Positions 5,616 through 7,475 of a stretch of 7,475 bases of DNA are shown here, one piece after another (position 1 is the first letter of the stretch; each line of letters begins with the position of its first letter). The DNA comes from Holophaga sp. (lineage in GTDB: Bacteria; Acidobacteriota; Holophagae; Holophagales; Holophagaceae). The translations under genes were made by a program, and so were the position numbers. Where the stretch lies: the NCBI GenBank assembly GCA_030691225.1, contig JAUYES010000149.1, positions 1 to 7,475 of the forward strand, in the 5' to 3' direction. Under the pieces are notes generated by a model. The model was not told the origin of the DNA. It saw only the letters and a list, made by a program, of their open reading frames with translations, and made no database searches.

Positions 5616-6268
5616 CACCGGCCTCCTTCTGGACACAGCAGAGATGCATCCAGGTTTAGGGGAATTTCTGGATCCGGAACCATCACCGCATTTCGGGTTG
5701 TAATGCGCAGCGCGCCAATCTCAAATTCTCTCAGAGGGTGATTCCCACGCATGCCTGCCAATTCCTCGTGACGCACAAAGAGCAAGGCCTGGCTCGGGCA
5801 GACCGTGGCGCACATGGGGCGATGGCCAACGCTAGTCCGGTCATAGCAGAGGTCGCACTTGAGCATCTGCTCCAGTCCCCGGAAGATGATGGGCACACCG
5901 AACGGACAGCTCAGCTCGCAGTTGCTGCACGCGATGCAGCGGGGCTTCTGAGCAGCGTGAACGACGCCATCCTCACTGCGCTTGATGGCATCGGCAGGAC
6001 ATACCTGGGCACAGATGGGATCCTCGCAGTGCATGCACACCGTCGGCCCAGTCTGGGTCGAGGCGAAGCGATCCATCTCATCCAGGTGAATCATGGGACG
6101 TCCGCGATGCGTACCGCACTCACCACAGGAGGCCACACACGCGCGGCAGCCAATGCAACGCTGAGGGTCGATGTAGAAGCCCATGGCACCCAGTTCTGTG
6201 AATGTCGAAGTGTTCTCGCGAATCGCCGAAGGCGATTCCGAGAGGAATCCGAATTCTGAGCCAACCAT
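5615..6268 (-). CDS. Four-cluster [4Fe-4S] ferredoxin subunit (NrfC/DmsB-like) of a molybdoenzyme
   Basis: This protein has 217 residues and 16 ligand-type cysteines in four groups: C38/C41/C44/C48, C78/C81/C86/C90, C111/C114/C117/C121 and C138/C141/C153/C157. This is the usual pattern of electron-transfer subunits that pair with molybdopterin enzymes (NarH, DmsB, NrfC, PsrB types). An extra C51 and C212 lie outside the groups. There is no signal peptide, so it is cytoplasmic unless exported with a Tat-bearing catalytic subunit. ATG 6268 overlaps the TGA of the molybdoenzyme (TGATG), with AGGTG just before it. An alternative start is ATG 6184, giving MGFYIDPQRCIGC as many relatives begin, but it lacks a good ribosome site; the 28 extra residues span an RNA hairpin. 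Start is therefore about 65:35 in favour of 6268. Electrons probably pass between the Rieske and the molybdenum site through these clusters. Confidence 0.9.
   Translation of the reverse strand: MVGSEFGFLSESPSAIRENTSTFTELGAMGFYIDPQRCIGCRACVASCGECGTHRGRPMIHLDEMDRFASTQTGPTVCMHCEDPICAQVCPADAIKRSEDGVVHAAQKPRCIACSNCELSCPFGVPIIFRGLEQMLKCDLCYDRTSVGHRPMCATVCPSQALLFVRHEELAGMRGNHPLREFEIGALRITTRNAVMVPDPEIPLNLDASLLCPEGGR
5622..5628 (-). promoter_or_regulatory. Strong ribosome binding site of the Rieske gene
   Basis: AAGGAGG on the minus strand inside the 3' end of the ferredoxin gene, 6 nt before ATG 5615. It fixes the Rieske start and suggests high expression relative to its upstream partner. Confidence 0.8.
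6213..6249 (-). other. Stable hairpin, with a competing alternative stem, at the start of the ferredoxin gene
   Basis: Bases 6220-6227 and 6231-6238 are perfect 8-bp complements around a 3-base loop (UUC in the minus-strand RNA), extended by four to six more pairs past a bulged base at 6219. A second stem, 6234-6239 with 6244-6249 (GGATTC type arms, 4-base loop), shares one arm and cannot form at the same time. In the mRNA they lie 19-55 nt after the ATG at 6268 and 29 nt or more before the alternative ATG 6184. They could tune translation or be an mRNA processing site between the first two genes. Confidence 0.5.
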
Positions 6269-7475
6269 CACATCACCTGCTCAGGAAGATGAGGCTGGCT
6301 GCTAGAGGCTAGGGCCGCCATGCGTTTCAGCTCCAGAAGCTCCTCGGGAAACTGATCTTTGGACACCTTTCGGAGCCGACAGGCGCTCACCTTGAATTCG
6401 GGAATCTTGCTGACGGGGTCGAGATGCCGCGCTGTGAGCTGGTTGACGGACAGCTTCCCAGGCCAGTGGTAGGGGATGAACACGGTATCCGGGCGGATGG
6501 TTGTGACGACCTTAGCCGGAAGAACGAGGTTGCCGCGCCGAGTCGTCACCTCCAGGGCATCGCCTTCGGTGATGCCGTAACGCTCGGCCAGACGCGGGTG
6601 AATTTCCACATAGGGATGGGGGCACTGCTCCACTAGAAACCCGATGCGCCGCGTCTGGGTACCGCTCAGATAGTGGAAGATGACGCGGCCGGTGGTGAGC
6701 CAGACCGGATAATCCGCATCCACCACTTCCATGGGGGGACGCCAGGGCGTCGGGATGAACTTGGCCTTTCCATCGGGGTGGGCGAAGTGTCCCTGCTCGA
6801 AGAGGCGAGGCGTGCCCGGATGATCCTCCGTTGGACAGGGCCAGAAAACGCCCTGCTGGCGGTCGATCTTCTCGTAGGAGATGCCTGCGTAATCCGCCGT
6901 TCCACCCTTTGAGGCCACTCGGAGTTCGTTGAAGATGATCTCGGGGCTCGTGAAATGGTCGAAGAATTTGCCCCTTCCCAGCCGGTGGGCGAGGTCCACG
7001 AGAATCTGCCAGTCGGGTCTGGCATCCCCTGGAGCATCGACAGCCTTATTAATCTTGATCACGCGGCCTTCGGCACTGGTGGAGGTGCCTTCATCTTCCT
7101 CGTGCAGGGCTGAGGGAAGCACGATGTCCGCGTGCTGCGCTGTCTCACTCAGGAAGAAATCCAGCACCACGAAGAACTCGAGCTTCTCCAGAGCCTCACG
7201 CGTGAAGGTTGTGTCAGGCAGGCTCACAAGCGGGTTGAAGCAGAGACAGAGCAACCCCTTGATTTCTCCCGCATGAATGGCGTTCATGATTTCTTGGGCA
7301 CTTTGGCCCACGCCGGGTAGTTCTTCGTCCGTACAGCCCCAGACGGAGCAGATATAGGCGCGATGCTCGGGATTACTGATATCTCGATTGCCCGGGAGCT
7401 GGTCGCACTTGTGTCCGTGTTCCCTGCCGCCCTGACCATTGCCCTGACCCGTGATCGTGGCATAGCCGCAGTTGG
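6268..7475 (-). CDS. Molybdopterin oxidoreductase, C-terminal part (probable nitrate reductase catalytic subunit), 5' end outside window
   Basis: An open frame of 401 codons enters from the right edge without a stop and ends at TGA 6270-6268. The first residues ([15 protein letters not shown], then DQLPGNRDI) and the stretch [37 protein letters not shown] and EGRVIK are typical of the MGD-binding domains of the DMSO-reductase family, close in style to NasC/NarB/NapA and formate dehydrogenases. Residues about 250-380 are the C-terminal molybdopterin dinucleotide-binding domain ([68 protein letters not shown]). The [4Fe-4S] motif, the active-site Cys/Sec and any Tat signal would be upstream and are not seen. 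A GTG at 7311 is an internal codon, not the start. Overlap of its stop with the ferredoxin start and the narK gene in the same operon favour nitrate as substrate, but formate or another oxyanion is not excluded. Confidence 0.88.
   Translation of the reverse strand, partial: NCGYATITGQGNGQGGREHGHKCDQLPGNRDISNPEHRAYICSVWGCTDEELPGVGQSAQEIMNAIHAGEIKGLLCLCFNPLVSLPDTTFTREALEKLEFFVVLDFFLSETAQHADIVLPSALHEEDEGTSTSAEGRVIKINKAVDAPGDARPDWQILVDLAHRLGRGKFFDHFTSPEIIFNELRVASKGGTADYAGISYEKIDRQQGVFWPCPTEDHPGTPRLFEQGHFAHPDGKAKFIPTPWRPPMEVVDADYPVWLTTGRVIFHYLSGTQTRRIGFLVEQCPHPYVEIHPRLAERYGITEGDALEVTTRRGNLVLPAKVVTTIRPDTVFIPYHWPGKLSVNQLTARHLDPVSKIPEFKVSACRLRKVSKDQFPEELLELKRMAALASSSQPHLPEQVM

Noticed and set aside
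5634..5636. GTG start for a 180-residue Rieske protein
   Set aside because: It lies before the AAGGAGG ribosome site that serves ATG 5615, and the added seven residues are just the overlap with the ferredoxin gene.
7309..7311. GTG as the start of a 347-residue molybdoenzyme
   Set aside because: The same frame continues upstream to the window edge with conserved family sequence ([12 protein letters not shown] and following), so the GTG is an internal Val codon.
1..7475. CRISPR arrays, tRNA/rRNA genes, insertion sequences, phage or toxin-antitoxin genes
   Set aside because: No spaced direct repeats, transposase-like frames, terminal inverted repeats or RNA-gene signatures were seen; nearly every base belongs to a recognisable gene.

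Overview
The window is a compact, gene-dense piece of a bacterial chromosome with roughly 55-60% G+C by eye, devoted to nitrate metabolism and to protection against the nitric oxide and oxygen stress that goes with it. The host looks like an anaerobic or facultatively nitrate-respiring bacterium. The gene mix (DUF438-hemerythrin-PAS protein, hemerythrin-rubredoxin fusion, RIC repair protein, Rieske/ferredoxin/molybdoenzyme cluster) would suit an Acidobacteriota of the Geothrix/Holophaga type or a deltaproteobacterium-like lineage. That placement is an impression from protein style, not something proved here.

Layout. There are three transcription units. (1) Bases 2408 down to 1, minus strand: a DUF438-hemerythrin-PAS protein, a small DUF1858/DUF2249-like protein and an iron-sulfur cluster repair di-iron protein (RIC/YtfE/ScdA type) that runs off the left edge. 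(2) Bases 2569-3318, plus strand, divergent from unit 1: a hemerythrin-rubredoxin fusion. (3) Bases 7475 down to 3343, minus strand: the C-terminal part of a molybdopterin oxidoreductase entering from the right edge, a four-cluster [4Fe-4S] ferredoxin subunit, a membrane-anchored Rieske protein, a 71-residue two-helix membrane protein and a NarK-type nitrate/nitrite transporter. The first four genes of unit 3 are joined by stop/start overlaps (TGATG, TGATG, ATGA), so they are almost certainly one operon. Its promoter lies outside the window.

Regulation. The 160-bp divergent gap between units 1 and 2 carries a near-perfect FNR/DNR-type box (2464-2477) and, beside it, a palindrome matching the IscR-type Rrf2 family operator (2441-2457). 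For the leftward unit the FNR box sits at -41.5 from a start point predicted from a -10-like GATATT, the class II activation position, and the Rrf2 site covers the spacer and the edge of the -10. This suggests activation without oxygen and release from repression when an Fe-S regulator is damaged, for example by NO. A perfect 18-bp stem ends the plus-strand gene and separates it from the convergent narK.

How they may work together. NarK brings in nitrate and/or exports nitrite; the molybdoenzyme with its ferredoxin and Rieske partners would reduce nitrate; the hemerythrin, rubredoxin and RIC proteins would deal with NO, O2 and damaged Fe-S clusters. The notable point is the electron-transfer set: a Rieske protein and a tiny membrane protein stand where NarI, NapC/NapGH or NrfD would be expected. 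The Rieske also lacks the Ser and Tyr that normally raise its potential. This may be an undescribed quinol- or ferredoxin-linked nitrate reductase type. The catalytic N-terminal half lies outside the window, so nitrate as substrate is inferred from context.
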